From Chitinophagales bacterium (GTDB lineage: Bacteria > Bacteroidota > Bacteroidia > Chitinophagales > Chitinophagaceae), in assembly GCA_015654695.1 (NCBI GenBank), contig JAATGJ010000068.1:1-64000 (forward strand): a stretch of DNA of 64,000 nt, written 5' to 3'. The first letter of the stretch is position 1, and each line of letters begins with the position of its first letter. This document shows positions 44,057-52,962 of this stretch, in pieces. Under the pieces are notes generated by a model that was given only the letters and a program-made list of their open reading frames with translations, was not told the DNA's origin and did not search any database. The translations under genes and the position numbers were made by a program.

Positions 44057-44821
44057 CTATTTCTGAAAAATTCAATCATATTGAAACGCTGAAAAACGGG
44101 TTAGATAAGTTGAGGCCTCTGCAGGATTGGGACGATGCCTTCTTTAGAAAGGTAAAAATTGACTTCACGTACAATTCAAATAAGCTCGAAGGAAATACAC
44201 TTACTTACGGTCAGACGATTAAATTGCTTAAAGATTTTGTAACTCCGAAGAATGCTGCCGCTGGTGAACTATTAGACATGATCAATCATCAAAAAATTTT
44301 GGATACTGTCTTTGCCAATTACAGATCGCAAAATATATCAGAAGATAATATTAAAGCTCTTCACAGAGAGTTAATGAAAGATATCGCGCAATGGGGAGAT
44401 GATGGATTGTACAGCCCCGGCCAATACAAATCCAACCGAAAAGATTCATACTTACTTGCTCCCCAACAGGGTATCAGGAGCAATGGATGAACTTATTCTT
44501 AAAACAAATCAACTGTTACAAAATACAAATGTGAATAACGCAGGCCTACATGCGTTGTCTATTGCAACATTTTTCCACCAGCAATTTTTAAATGTCATAC
44601 ACCCTTTTAGTGATGGGAATGGTCGAATAGCCAGAATATTTATGAACATTATATTGCTTAAAAACGGATACCCCCCGATTTTTATCAAAGAAGTTAATAG
44701 ACAGGACTACCTGAAGCGATTTGAGATTTCGGATAACGATATGACTCCGATGCTGGATTTTATGGGTGATAGATTAGTTGAAAGTCTCCAGGAAAAATCA
44801 GAGTTTATGAAATCTCAATAA
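44053..44821 (+). pseudogene. Fic-family AMPylase gene with a frameshift
   Basis: Two overlapping frames make one Fic protein. The first (44053-44490) carries the inhibitory motif of class II Fic proteins, SNKLEGN (S-x-x-x-E-G), and continues to SPGQYKSNRKDSY; it then runs off frame to a TGA. The second frame, from about 44450, gives LLPNRVSGAMDELI and the complete active-site motif HPFSDGNGRIAR (catalytic His), ending at 44821. The switch point is between about 44445 and 44465. The segment between GQYK and the AMDEL helix is also about ten residues shorter than in relatives, so a small deletion accompanies the shift. Unless it is a sequencing error or programmed shift, the AMPylase is inactive. 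Confidence 0.75.
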
Positions 44822-44924
44822 CGGTTTTAATTAAAACTCGTATCCTAAATACCTATTTTATCATTAATTTCTGGAGCCTGGCTTACGCTTACCACTAATG
44901 ATTCGTTGCTTTTAAGTGCTGAGA

Positions 44925-45455
44925 TTATTTTTCGAGAATGTTTTTCAAAGTGGACAAACTAATATCCATATCTTTCGCAACATGTTTTTCCATTATTGGT
45001 ATCATTATGTTCAAAGGATATTTCAATGTACCTGCATTGCTCCAGTTTACTTTGGTTTGATTATCGGGTAGTGATTCTGTCTCCATGATTATACAGGCAA
45101 TGGCAGCCATTGGTTTTACGAACCGAATTTCTGTTTCAATTCTTTCCCCTTCAATAATGTTCTTAATTTCCTTTTCTCCCATACCGGCGCTTTTATTTCC
45201 GCTCCAGGCATAAATATATCCAACTGTTCCGTCTGTTCCTTTGAATTCTCTTTTCCTGTCGGGACCGGCCATTGCGTGTTTGTTGAACTCGTCCTGGTGT
45301 TTGAGCAGTTTTATATAGTCAAATACTTTTTGCCGGGGCGCATTAATGATAATTTCACGTTTCACATAATGTTCCCTCTTCATGAAAAGCGCAATGATTA
45401 ACAGAAAGGCAATGATGCCTGCCGCTACAAGCAGAATTATAATTATGGTATTCAT
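44925..45455 (-). CDS. Membrane-anchored SRPBCC (START-like) protein
   Basis: 176-residue protein: one N-terminal membrane segment (IIIILLVAAGIIAFLLIIALF), then an SRPBCC/polyketide-cyclase-like domain beginning REIIINAPRQKVFDYIKLL with the typical helical end LSTLKNILE. The ligand is unknown. It is downstream of DUF4199 and the LuxR-type gene on the same strand, a grouping seen in other Bacteroidota. Confidence 0.85.
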   Translation of the reverse strand: MNTIIIILLVAAGIIAFLLIIALFMKREHYVKREIIINAPRQKVFDYIKLLKHQDEFNKHAMAGPDRKREFKGTDGTVGYIYAWSGNKSAGMGEKEIKNIIEGERIETEIRFVKPMAAIACIIMETESLPDNQTKVNWSNAGTLKYPLNIMIPIMEKHVAKDMDISLSTLKNILEK

Positions 45456-45498
45456 TTTATTGTCTTTATTGTCTTTTTAAATTGCAGTTTCCTTCATT

Positions 45499-46065
45499 TT
45501 ATTCCTGCCAATTTTTCATATTCTCTTCCTGTTTAATTTTTGCTGTTTTTCTTTTTAAGATTAATGAACTGATAATTGTTACAATCAACCCGACCGGTAA
45601 AATTTCGGCGTAAGTCATCATCGCATTAAAGAGTGGATTCTTTAACATCCTGGCGAAACTTGCCATTTCTTTTGTTTGCTTATCTATTTCTGCCGGGCTC
45701 GCCCCGCTTGCTTTCAGTTTGTCAAGCGTGTGTGCTGAATATTTTTCTGCAAAATCGGGTATGAAAAAAAAGTAGTCAATCAGCCACGCGATAACATAAA
45801 TGGTGGAAGCGATTAAAACCATTATGATCCCTGTTTTAAACGCTTTGCCAAAACTGATAACGCCCCCATTGTATTTATCCCTGTAATTGCGAATGCCAAC
45901 AAACACCAGTGAAAAGGCGATGAGCATAGAAGCATACCCGATGAGCATACTTGTGTCATAATCAACGTTGCCTTCGCAATGGCTTATGTAGTTGACAGTA
46001 AACAGCATTAAAATAGAAACAACAATGCCTGCAATAAGCCCGTAGATGATAATATTCTTTTTCAT
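45499..46065 (-). CDS. DUF4199 membrane protein
   Basis: 188-residue integral membrane protein of DUF4199 with four hydrophobic segments (IIYGLIAGIVVSILMLF, ASMLIAFSLVFVGI, TGIIMVLIASTIYVIAWLI, LPVGLIVTIISSLIL) and the family's conserved loops YRDKYNGGVISFGKAFKTG and a charged stretch before the last helix. Function unknown. Middle gene of the LuxR-DUF4199-SRPBCC set. Confidence 0.88.
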   Translation of the reverse strand: MKKNIIIYGLIAGIVVSILMLFTVNYISHCEGNVDYDTSMLIGYASMLIAFSLVFVGIRNYRDKYNGGVISFGKAFKTGIIMVLIASTIYVIAWLIDYFFFIPDFAEKYSAHTLDKLKASGASPAEIDKQTKEMASFARMLKNPLFNAMMTYAEILPVGLIVTIISSLILKRKTAKIKQEENMKNWQE

Positions 46066-46173
46066 TTTTTATTTTTTGTTAGTGCAAATGTGGCTGCTGC
46101 ATGGCTTTTTCCGGTCATACTTTCGGCTATTTTTATACTATTTCGCTTATTTTCATACCAAAGCAGGAGGCAC

Positions 46174-46668
46174 TTAAGGGATGAGATTTAACCTTTTTGC
46201 TTTTTCAACCGCCTGTGTCCGTCTTTTTACATCTAACTTTTCAAAAATATTTTGAAGGTGTGTTTTGACGGTGCTTAGTGAGACGAAAAGTTTTGCTGCA
46301 ATTTCCTGGTTGCTGTGTCCTTGTGCCAATAAACCCAATACTTCCAACTCCCGTTTGCTTAGTTCAAGTTGGGAGACAAGTGATGTATCCAGAACAAAAT
46401 TTTCATTCCTGTTTACATACACTTCTTTTTCTATTACTACGGTTTCAATTTTGGGTTTTGAAAGTTTTAAGGCAAGCCATATACCTAATGCAGTAAAAAT
46501 GACCGCAATAAACCCGATATAGATTTCAAATGAATGGTCAAATATTATAAAACGAAGTTCTAACCATTTAAGAAGAAACAGCAGAAAAGCCAAACTGATA
46601 CTATAAATTATAGTCGCTTTATTCCTTAGCAATGAGTTTTTGTCATCTGCCATAATATAAATGTCCAT
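46174..46668 (-). CDS. Membrane-anchored LuxR-type transcriptional regulator
   Basis: 164-residue protein with two N-terminal membrane segments (about residues 15-62), a short linker and a C-terminal LuxR/GerE helix-turn-helix: [43 protein letters not shown] (conserved E, L-x-x-G, and T-V-K-x-H). There is no receiver domain, so the signal is presumably sensed in or near the membrane. It likely controls the downstream DUF4199 and SRPBCC genes. The start could also be Met6 (46653). Confidence 0.88.
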   Translation of the reverse strand: MDIYIMADDKNSLLRNKATIIYSISLAFLLFLLKWLELRFIIFDHSFEIYIGFIAVIFTALGIWLALKLSKPKIETVVIEKEVYVNRNENFVLDTSLVSQLELSKRELEVLGLLAQGHSNQEIAAKLFVSLSTVKTHLQNIFEKLDVKRRTQAVEKAKRLNLIP

Positions 46669-46911
46669 GTTTTGCGGTTACTTTCAATTTACCACTTTTG
46701 CTCAAGCACGACCGCTAACTCATAAATATACGCAACGCAATAATCACGGTATGTCAATCATGCTTAAGTAAAGTTCATGGGTGCGTCTGAAAATCTTAAA
46801 ATACCCTTCAATTTAAGTAAATTTCTGGATGACATAGTCTATTAATAATCAACTCCCTAATGATAATGACTGAAGATGTGAAAAGGTAGTCTCAAACATT
46901 CACACCCGAAG

Positions 46912-46988
46912 CAAATTTTGAAAGATCGGAGAGAATTATACGAATTACCCGGCAATGCTGAACATTCATGGGGGAATAAAAACTTAAG
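46912..46988. repeat. Direct repeat copy 1
   Basis: Aligns with 47136-47205: both begin CAAATTTTG, continue with GAATT and an ATTACC/CGG block, and end in a TGGG...AATAAAAA stretch followed by an A/GTT. Same orientation, diverged. Confidence 0.5.
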
Positions 46989-47000
46989 GAATTATTTATC

Positions 47001-47038
47001 CCGGTTGCCTATAAAAGCTGCATTGGTTTTATAACCGG
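47001..47038. repeat. Strong hairpin between the two direct repeats
   Basis: CCGGTT (47001-47006) pairs with AACCGG (47033-47038), and ATAAAA (47011-47016) with TTTTAT (47027-47032), with GCCT unpaired on one side and a ten-base loop. No U-tract, so not an ordinary terminator. Confidence 0.5.
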
Positions 47039-47135
47039 AAAATTCAGAACTATTTTGCCGCTTTCCCAGTCTTGCGAAAGGCATTAAATGTCTTTGTGGG
47101 TATTGTAGCCCCGAGGGTTGCAGGCTCTAACCAAA

Positions 47136-47205
47136 TTTTGCAACATTTAAGGGAATTGAGTGCATTACCGGATAATACCGGGCGTTAGTGGGTAATAAAA
47201 AGTTC
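47136..47205. repeat. Direct repeat copy 2
   Basis: Partner of 46912-46988. This copy includes CCGGATAATACCGGG, a small internal hairpin, followed by CGTTAGTGGG. Confidence 0.5.
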
Positions 47206-47289
47206 CACGTTTTGAGATATGCTAAACGTCAATAACAACTGTCAGATTAAATACTAATTATTTCAAGTGACCGGCTGTTGCGCTTAGTT

Positions 47290-48477
47290 TTATTCGCCAT
47301 TCCAGGCTATTAATTTTAGCCTGATTTCATTATTTTTAGCTTTAGTTATGACAATGTTTTCATTGTCATTTGTAGTTTGATTTGTAGTGGCTTCTGATTT
47401 CCAACTTCCTTTTGTTATTTTAAACTCTACAGGAAACTGAACTTTCAATTTAATCTCTCTTTCAAATTCTGAAACCTTTCTTAGTTTAACTTTTGAAGGA
47501 TCCCAATTACCTAGACTTTCCTGGTTTCCTGTAATAAATGCATCATCATTTTTATTCGGAACAGTTATTTTGAAAATTATTTCCTGATAAATTTCACTTA
47601 AGGAATAAGGGTTTTTATCAATGAACGATCTAAGATATGTTAAACCCTGTAACAAGGAAGGCAAGTATCCGTTCCAATGATTATATTCAGGAAATTCTTT
47701 TATAATAATAGTATACTTTCTATAATCAAAAGCACTGTCTAAAAATGTTTTGACTTTATTATACCCGATAGCCCAGGATTTTGCCCATGTTTCCGGCTCA
47801 TTTGATTGACTTATGTAAATAAACTTATTTTCTGTTGGTTTATTAAAATTGATTCTCAGAAAATCATCCGCAAGTCTGTAATTGTCATATGCAAAATTGG
47901 GTGAAATTGATATAAAGCCTTTGAACATCTCCGATGAATTAATCGCTTTGTCCAAAACAAATGAAGCACTTAAAGAGTGTCCGACAAGATATCGTACATT
48001 AGTAGTCCTATAACTATTGTCAATAAATGGAATTACTTCATTTTTAAAGTATTTCCAAAAATTCTCTTCATTCGGGTTATTTGTTTGATATTTATCCAAA
48101 GTAACATTTATAGGTTTAGGCAGATAATCACTATTTCTATAATAGCCTGAGTTATCATATGAGGGTGAGGATATTCCAACAACTATAAATTTTTTTGAAT
48201 TTGTTATGAAACCTAAAGAGGAATGAACCAAATCAAAAAGCTCTCTATTTTGTGCATCAAAAACATAAATTACGTCAAACGAAACCAAATCCCTTTCCTT
48301 ATAATTCCAGGGCGTATAAATAAATATTGGTCTTTTTTGATTAAGTATTTTTGAATTTATATTTAACTTTTCAAGACTTGCGGTTTGTTGTGCAACTACA
48401 TTAAAAGAGAGTCCTGCAAAAAACAGTAAAAGAATCAGAATACTTCTTACAAATTCACTTTTTAAATTCATACACAA
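47290..48477 (-). CDS. Secreted Fes-type esterase with C-terminal starch-binding-like domain
   Basis: 395-residue exported protein (signal peptide ending near VVAQQ). Residues about 30-290 form an alpha/beta-hydrolase of the enterochelin-esterase-like group: nucleophile elbow VGHSLSASFV, and a C-terminal His in PEYNHWNGYLPSLL. Residues about 300-395 read as a CBM20/starch-binding-like beta-sandwich (FKITVPNKNDDAFITGNQESLGNWDPSKVKL, where the GNQESLGNWD motif is characteristic). Third-codon positions are visibly more AT-rich than neighbouring genes, suggesting transfer. It stands alone, flanked by the repeat region and the tRNA. Start Met1 or Met3 cannot be separated. Confidence 0.82.
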   Translation of the reverse strand: MCMNLKSEFVRSILILLLFFAGLSFNVVAQQTASLEKLNINSKILNQKRPIFIYTPWNYKERDLVSFDVIYVFDAQNRELFDLVHSSLGFITNSKKFIVVGISSPSYDNSGYYRNSDYLPKPINVTLDKYQTNNPNEENFWKYFKNEVIPFIDNSYRTTNVRYLVGHSLSASFVLDKAINSSEMFKGFISISPNFAYDNYRLADDFLRINFNKPTENKFIYISQSNEPETWAKSWAIGYNKVKTFLDSAFDYRKYTIIIKEFPEYNHWNGYLPSLLQGLTYLRSFIDKNPYSLSEIYQEIIFKITVPNKNDDAFITGNQESLGNWDPSKVKLRKVSEFEREIKLKVQFPVEFKITKGSWKSEATTNQTTNDNENIVITKAKNNEIRLKLIAWNGE

Positions 48478-48727
48478 TGTCTATTTAAAATTACACACAA
48501 CTCTTAAATTTACGAATCTTAATAAATAAATATGCGGCAATCTGCCTATGAAGGGCAGATCGTCGTATATCTAACAATTGCTTAATTAAAAAAAATCCCC
48601 ATGTTGAAGCCCTCCGCTTGCCTCGCTTGCTTTTCTTTAACTAACTAAGACTTACTGGGATTGCAGCGAGTAATTTAATGCCTTTTAAAATGCCCTAATG
48701 GGTGTTTATGAGTATTTGTGGTATTTG

Positions 48728-48799
48728 TAGTCCCGACAGGAATCGAACCTGTATCAAAAGTTTAGGAAACTTCTATTCTATCCATTGAACTACGGGACC
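48728..48799 (-). tRNA. tRNA-Arg (anticodon CCT)
   Basis: Minus-strand cloverleaf of 72 bases. Acceptor GGTCCCG pairs with CGGGACT (G-U at the end); the D arm contains TTCAATGGATAGAA; the anticodon stem GAAGT/ACTTT encloses the loop TTCCTAA with anticodon CCT; the T arm ACAGG/CCTGT encloses TTCGATT. Discriminator A. No CCA encoded. It stands alone between an AT-rich esterase gene and a DinB gene. Confidence 0.9.
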
Positions 48800-49049
48800 T
48801 TGCTTCGCTATTTTCACTCTATCCGCAACCGGCTTATACAAGCCGCTCGCAATGACAGGCTGTTTTGAGGAAGCGGGCGGCAAAAATAACAGTTTCCCTC
48901 TTAAATCCGGTTTTTATACTTCAGATTTGCCTGTTATCGTAACCGCGGTATAATTTTTCCAGGCTGTAAGATGGACTGCCATAGGGTTGTCACCGGGCAT
49001 GGGTTTCTTTGTATAATAAATACATTTTAAAACCCCTAAAACATACAAA

Positions 49050-49547
49050 ATGGGAAACAATAGTCAAACTCAAATCCTGGATAAACCTGTCATCAGCCCG
49101 GAAGAACTGCTCGCACACTGGCAGGGACACCGCCTCCTTACCCGCAAAACCATCGAAGCATTCCCGGAAGATAAACTCTTTACTTATTCCATCGGTGGTA
49201 TGAGACCTTTTGCTGAATTGGTGTATGAATTCCTGGGAATGGCAGTGCCCGGTGCTACCGGCATTGCTACAGGAAAATGGCAACAATGGGCGGATGCCAA
49301 AAAAGTGACCGCCAAAAAAGATTTACTGAGTCTCTGGGACCAGGCCACCGAAGACCTCAACCATATATGGCCCGCTATTCCGGTTCACCGCTTCCAGGAA
49401 GAAGACGTTGCCTTCGGGCAGTGGCCCGGCACCGGTATATCGTTTGTATTTTATTTTATAGACAACGAGATCCATCATCGCGGGCAGGCTTATGTTTATC
49501 TCCGCTCATTGGGTATTGAGCCCCCTGCCTTCTGGGATCGGGGTTAG
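49050..49547 (+). CDS. DinB family protein
   Basis: 165-residue DinB/YfiT-like four-helix-bundle protein, probably metal-dependent. HWQGHRLLTRKTIEAFPEDKL is the first helix, MRPFAELVYEFLGM the second (His replaced by Phe at the usual metal position), and the last ligand helix is NEIHHRGQAYVYLRSLG with the HH pair. Family members are thiol transferases or stress proteins of uncertain substrate. A clear terminator follows. Unlike the copy at 10.2 kb it is full length and lacks a signal peptide. Confidence 0.9.
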   Translation: MGNNSQTQILDKPVISPEELLAHWQGHRLLTRKTIEAFPEDKLFTYSIGGMRPFAELVYEFLGMAVPGATGIATGKWQQWADAKKVTAKKDLLSLWDQATEDLNHIWPAIPVHRFQEEDVAFGQWPGTGISFVFYFIDNEIHHRGQAYVYLRSLGIEPPAFWDRG

Positions 49548-49621
49548 ACCGGGCAAATTCATTTTGCTTGCTGGTGGCAGATGGGTTTAGAGAGTGGTCT
49601 ATGTATCATTCAATCACAAGC

Positions 49622-49663
49622 TCTTTTCATTACTGGTTCCGGTAATGAAAGATGATTTTTTTT
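49622..49663 (+). terminator. Intrinsic terminator after DinB
   Basis: CTTTTCATTAC and GTAATGAAAG form a stem with an eight-base loop, followed by GATGA and a run of nine T. Confidence 0.75.
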
Positions 49664-49715
49664 CCGGGACTAATGCAAGGCTATAATTTCCTACCTTTCA
49701 GCCATAGTTTGCATT

Positions 49716-50171
49716 ATGAAAAAGATCATTCCTCTTGCGCTTTCCCTGTGTATGTTTGCGACCATTAATGCGCAAACAGCGATAAAGCAAAAACCGCTAT
49801 TAAATCATATAGCGTTTTACGTCGTTGACCTCAAAACCGGCACTTCGTTTTACCAGGATATCATTGGCCTGGATACTATCCCGGAACCTTTTCATGATGG
49901 CAGGCATACCTGGTTTGCTATCGGGCCCAAAAGTCACCTCCATCTTATACAGGGAGCTGCCGGCAAAACGGAACATCCCAAAAATTCACACCTCTGTTTT
50001 AGTGTCGCATCTGTGGACGTCTTTATCGCTACACTCAAAAAAAACAATATCGAGTACGAGAATTGGGCCGGGGAAAAAAACGCTGTCACTAACCGGGTAG
50101 ATGGGGTAAAACAAATCTATTTCCGCGATCCTGACGGTTACTGGATCGAGATCAATGATGCTAAAGACTAA
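49716..50171 (+). CDS. Exported VOC (glyoxalase/bleomycin-resistance-like) protein
   Basis: 151-residue protein with signal peptide (IIPLALSLCMFATINAQ) and a vicinal-oxygen-chelate fold: LLNHIAFYVVDLKTGTSFYQDIIGL (His ligand), HLCFSVASVD and the C-terminal YFRDPDGYWIEIND with the Glu ligand. Likely a periplasmic lyase or dioxygenase-like enzyme; reaction not identifiable. The next gene begins shortly after its stop but has its own promoter element. Confidence 0.88.
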   Translation: MKKIIPLALSLCMFATINAQTAIKQKPLLNHIAFYVVDLKTGTSFYQDIIGLDTIPEPFHDGRHTWFAIGPKSHLHLIQGAAGKTEHPKNSHLCFSVASVDVFIATLKKNNIEYENWAGEKNAVTNRVDGVKQIYFRDPDGYWIEINDAKD

Positions 50172-50194
50172 AGGCCTGGTACCGGCCAAGACCT

Positions 50195-50202
50195 TATCTT
50201 TG
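50195..50202 (+). promoter_or_regulatory. -7 promoter element of the TPR membrane protein gene
   Basis: TATCTTTG matches TAnnTTTG, 39 bases before ATG 50242. It argues against a start at 50155, which would place coding sequence across the promoter. Confidence 0.45.
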
Positions 50203-50241
50203 CCGTCCTCCGAAATAATTTTCGGCCTTAAATCAGAAAAG

Positions 50242-50892
50242 ATGAAGTTTTATAATCTTCTTATTAAATACCGTCTCTGGATCGGCATTATACTGATAGC
50301 CTTTGGTATTTATGTAAACTATGCGGGCAGCTTTTGGCCAGCCTTTCCCTTATACCTTGTTGGTGTAGTGCTTATCGCCGGTCATTTTTTCTTTGGTCCC
50401 CTGCGCCTGATACAGGAATACATGGAAAACGGTGATATGGAAGGAGCTGAAAAAGTGTTAGGTTCCATTCAATTTCCCAACCTGCTGTATAAACCGATCC
50501 GTTCCGTGTATTATACACTAAAAGGAAATATCGCCATGATGAAACAGGATTTTGACGGCGCTGAGAAGAACATGAAAAAAGGACTTGACCTGGGTATGCC
50601 CATGAAAGAAGCGGAAGGCGCCAGCATGTTACAGATGGGGATGCTTCACATGCAGAAGAACGACCTGAAACAGGCAGAAAGTTATATCCGTGGCGCGATC
50701 CGGAAAGGTTTGCCTGATAAAGAAAATGAAGCAGCCGCTTATTTGCAGATGTGCAGCATTATGATGAACAAAAGAGAATTCCGCGCCGCCAAAGATTTTT
50801 TCAGGAAAGCAAAAGCATTAAAGCCTACCACATCCCAGATCGTTGACCAGATCAAACAAATAGAAAAATATATTTCGAGGATGCCGGGATAA
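50242..50892 (+). CDS. Membrane-anchored TPR protein
   Basis: 216-residue protein: two N-terminal membrane segments (YRLWIGIILIAFGIYV, PLYLVGVVLIAGHFFF) then a soluble domain of about four TPR-like helix pairs (GDMEGAEKVLGSI, QDFDGAEKNMKKGLDLG, NDLKQAESYIRGAIRKG, REFRAAKDFFRKAKAL). Start ATG 50242 is preferred over 50155 because of the promoter element and because the latter overlaps the VOC gene. Probably a scaffold at the inner membrane. Ends at a strong terminator. Confidence 0.8.
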   Translation: MKFYNLLIKYRLWIGIILIAFGIYVNYAGSFWPAFPLYLVGVVLIAGHFFFGPLRLIQEYMENGDMEGAEKVLGSIQFPNLLYKPIRSVYYTLKGNIAMMKQDFDGAEKNMKKGLDLGMPMKEAEGASMLQMGMLHMQKNDLKQAESYIRGAIRKGLPDKENEAAAYLQMCSIMMNKREFRAAKDFFRKAKALKPTTSQIVDQIKQIEKYISRMPG

Positions 50893-50919
50893 TACAAAGC
50901 CGGTAAATACTATTTTAAG

Positions 50920-50952
50920 AGGCTGGTAAGTTATTTTTACCAGCCTTTTTAT
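50920..50952 (+). terminator. Intrinsic terminator after the TPR membrane protein gene
   Basis: AGGCTGGTAA and TTACCAGCCT form a perfect ten-base stem with a seven-base loop, followed by TTTTTATTT. Confidence 0.85.
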
Positions 50953-50998
50953 TTCTATTTAGTTCAAACAACTAACTTGCAACAACTTAATTTACAGT

Positions 50999-52903
50999 AT
51001 GAAAAAACTATTGATGGCCGCAGCATGTACTGCTTTATTCATTTCAGTCCAAAGCCAAAAAAGCACTATATCCATTATTCCTCAGCCCGCTTCTGTAGTA
51101 CAGGAAGATGCTGGTTTTATATTACCTCATGAATTATTCATTATCCTGCCTCAACATGAAGAGTTGAAGAAAATAGCCGGCCGGCTTGCGGCTCAGCTAT
51201 CCGCTGCTACCGGGTATGATGTAAAGATCAATGAAGGAAATACCCCTGTAAGGAAATCTATTTTCCTTTCCCTGTCCGGTGATAAGAGTATCCCGAAAGA
51301 AGGTTATCGTTTACAGGTAACAACTAACGGTATTACTTTAACCGCAGCAGAACCAGCCGGTATTTTTTATGGCGTACAGACATTATTACAATTACTCCCC
51401 AAAGAAATTGTAAGTAAACCGGCCATAAAAAAAGATGAATGGGTGATTCCTGTAGTTACTATCGAAGATCATCCGCGTTTTGGATGGAGAGGTATTATGC
51501 TGGATGTATCCCGCCATTTCTTTACCAAAGAGCAGGTGAAAGAATATATTGATGAAATGGTAAAGTATAAATTCAACCTGCTGCATTTACATTTAACAGA
51601 TGACCAGGGCTGGCGCATTGAAATAAAAAGTTTACCGAAACTAACCGAAGTAGGATCCTGGAGAGTGGATAAAACAGGGACCTTTGGAAAATTTTCTCCG
51701 CCAGCGCCCAGCGAACCACGCACTTCCGGCGGCTTTTATACGCATGATGACATCAAAGAACTGGTACAATATGCTAAAGACCGTTTTGTAAACATATTGC
51801 CGGAAATAGATATCCCCGGTCATAGCCTCGCCGCTATTGCATCCTATCCTGAATTAGTCTGCACACCGGGTACGTATAAAGTTAACTCCGGCGAGCAATT
51901 TATGATATGGCCTGGCGGTGGCCAGCATTTTTACGGATTATTAGATAATACACTTTGCCCGGCCAATGAAAAAGTGTATGAATTCCTGGATAAAGTATTT
52001 ACTGAAGTGGCGCAGTTGTTTCCTTTTGAATATATACACATGGGTGGTGATGAAACAGCCCGTAACTTCTGGGAAAAAAGTCCCCTGATAAAAGCTATGA
52101 TGAAAAAAGAAAAACTGAAAGACCTGAATGAAGTGCAGAGCTATTTTGTAAAAAGAGTTGAAAAGATCATCAATGCAAAAGGAAAGAAAATGATCGGCTG
52201 GGATGAAATACTGGATGGTGGCCTGGCTCCCAATGCAGCGGTAATGAGCTGGCGTGGAATGAAAGGCGGAATAGAAGCAGCTAAACAGGGACATGAAGTA
52301 GTGATGAGCCCTACTGATTTTGCCTATATAGATTATATGCAGGGCGATGCTGTACTGGAACCACCGGTATATGCCACGCTACGTTTGAAAAAAGCGTACC
52401 AGTTTGAACCAGTACCGGAAGGAGTAAATGCTGCATTGATAAAAGGAGGACAGGCAAATCTCTGGACAGAACAAGTATATAATACGCGTCATTTACAATA
52501 CATGACATGGCCCCGTGGCTTTGCCATTGCTGAAGCATTATGGTCACCAAAAGATAAAAGGGACTGGAACAATTTCTCAGCAAGAGTGGAGAAACAGTTT
52601 GAAAGATCAGATGCGGCTCAGGTAAAATATGCGCCCAGTATCTATGATCCCATTTTTGAAGTCAGCAAAAAAGATACGGCTACTATCATGGTAAAACTTA
52701 GCACTGAGATAGACGGGCTTTCCATTCATTACAGTTTTGACAATTCCTTTCCTGATCAGTATTATGCAAAATATACTGCACCATTAACCGTTCCAAAAGA
52801 TGCGGTGACGATGAAAGTAATTACATACAGGGATAATAAAGCTATGGGCAGAATGATGGTAATGCCGGTAACAGAACTGAGAAGAAGGGCGGGAATAAAA
52901 TAA
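50999..52903 (+). CDS. Beta-N-acetylhexosaminidase, GH20
   Basis: 634-residue exported enzyme (signal peptide MKKLLMAAACTALFISVQSQ) removing terminal GlcNAc/GalNAc. An N-terminal GH20b domain (about 25-150) precedes the TIM barrel: RGIMLDVSRHFF, HLHLTDDQGWRIEIKSLP, the catalytic pair in YIHMGGDETARNFW (Asp-Glu), and the closing QANLWTEQV. A C-terminal chitobiase-like segment (about 545-630, LSIHYSFDNSFPDQYYAKYTAPL) follows. Full length. May supply hexosamine for the NahK-like kinase and GH109 genes, though it is far from them. Confidence 0.95.
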   Translation: MKKLLMAAACTALFISVQSQKSTISIIPQPASVVQEDAGFILPHELFIILPQHEELKKIAGRLAAQLSAATGYDVKINEGNTPVRKSIFLSLSGDKSIPKEGYRLQVTTNGITLTAAEPAGIFYGVQTLLQLLPKEIVSKPAIKKDEWVIPVVTIEDHPRFGWRGIMLDVSRHFFTKEQVKEYIDEMVKYKFNLLHLHLTDDQGWRIEIKSLPKLTEVGSWRVDKTGTFGKFSPPAPSEPRTSGGFYTHDDIKELVQYAKDRFVNILPEIDIPGHSLAAIASYPELVCTPGTYKVNSGEQFMIWPGGGQHFYGLLDNTLCPANEKVYEFLDKVFTEVAQLFPFEYIHMGGDETARNFWEKSPLIKAMMKKEKLKDLNEVQSYFVKRVEKIINAKGKKMIGWDEILDGGLAPNAAVMSWRGMKGGIEAAKQGHEVVMSPTDFAYIDYMQGDAVLEPPVYATLRLKKAYQFEPVPEGVNAALIKGGQANLWTEQVYNTRHLQYMTWPRGFAIAEALWSPKDKRDWNNFSARVEKQFERSDAAQVKYAPSIYDPIFEVSKKDTATIMVKLSTEIDGLSIHYSFDNSFPDQYYAKYTAPLTVPKDAVTMKVITYRDNKAMGRMMVMPVTELRRRAGIK

Positions 52904-52962
52904 GTCAATACGTCATTTAGTCAAAAAATAACGAGCCTGATGACAGAAATTCTTTTGTGGTT

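Larger units (their letters stand above)
46669..47289. other. 621-base accessory intergenic region with direct repeats
   Basis: No supported gene. Holds two imperfect direct repeats of about 75 bases (46912-46988 and 47136-47205) and between them a strong hairpin (47001-47038). AT-rich like the esterase gene to its right. See the separate repeat entries. Confidence 0.6.

Noticed and set aside
44824-44837. Palindrome GTTTTAATTAAAAC after Fic as a terminator
   Set aside because: AT-only stem with no loop and no U-tract; unlikely to terminate.
47098-47125. Similarity between GTAGCCCCGAGGG near 47106 and the 3' end of the tRNA-Arg gene (GTAGTCCCGACAGG), as a possible attachment-site pair
   Set aside because: Only about ten of fourteen positions agree and no integrase gene is present; chance cannot be excluded.
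47136-47205. Integron attC site
   Set aside because: The CGTTAG end and internal hairpin are suggestive, but the 7-base R box consensus fails and no integron integrase or cassette array is seen.
48539-48560. Terminator from the ATCTGCC/GGCAGAT hairpin
   Set aside because: Stem is perfect but neither side has a U-tract; left as an unassigned palindrome.
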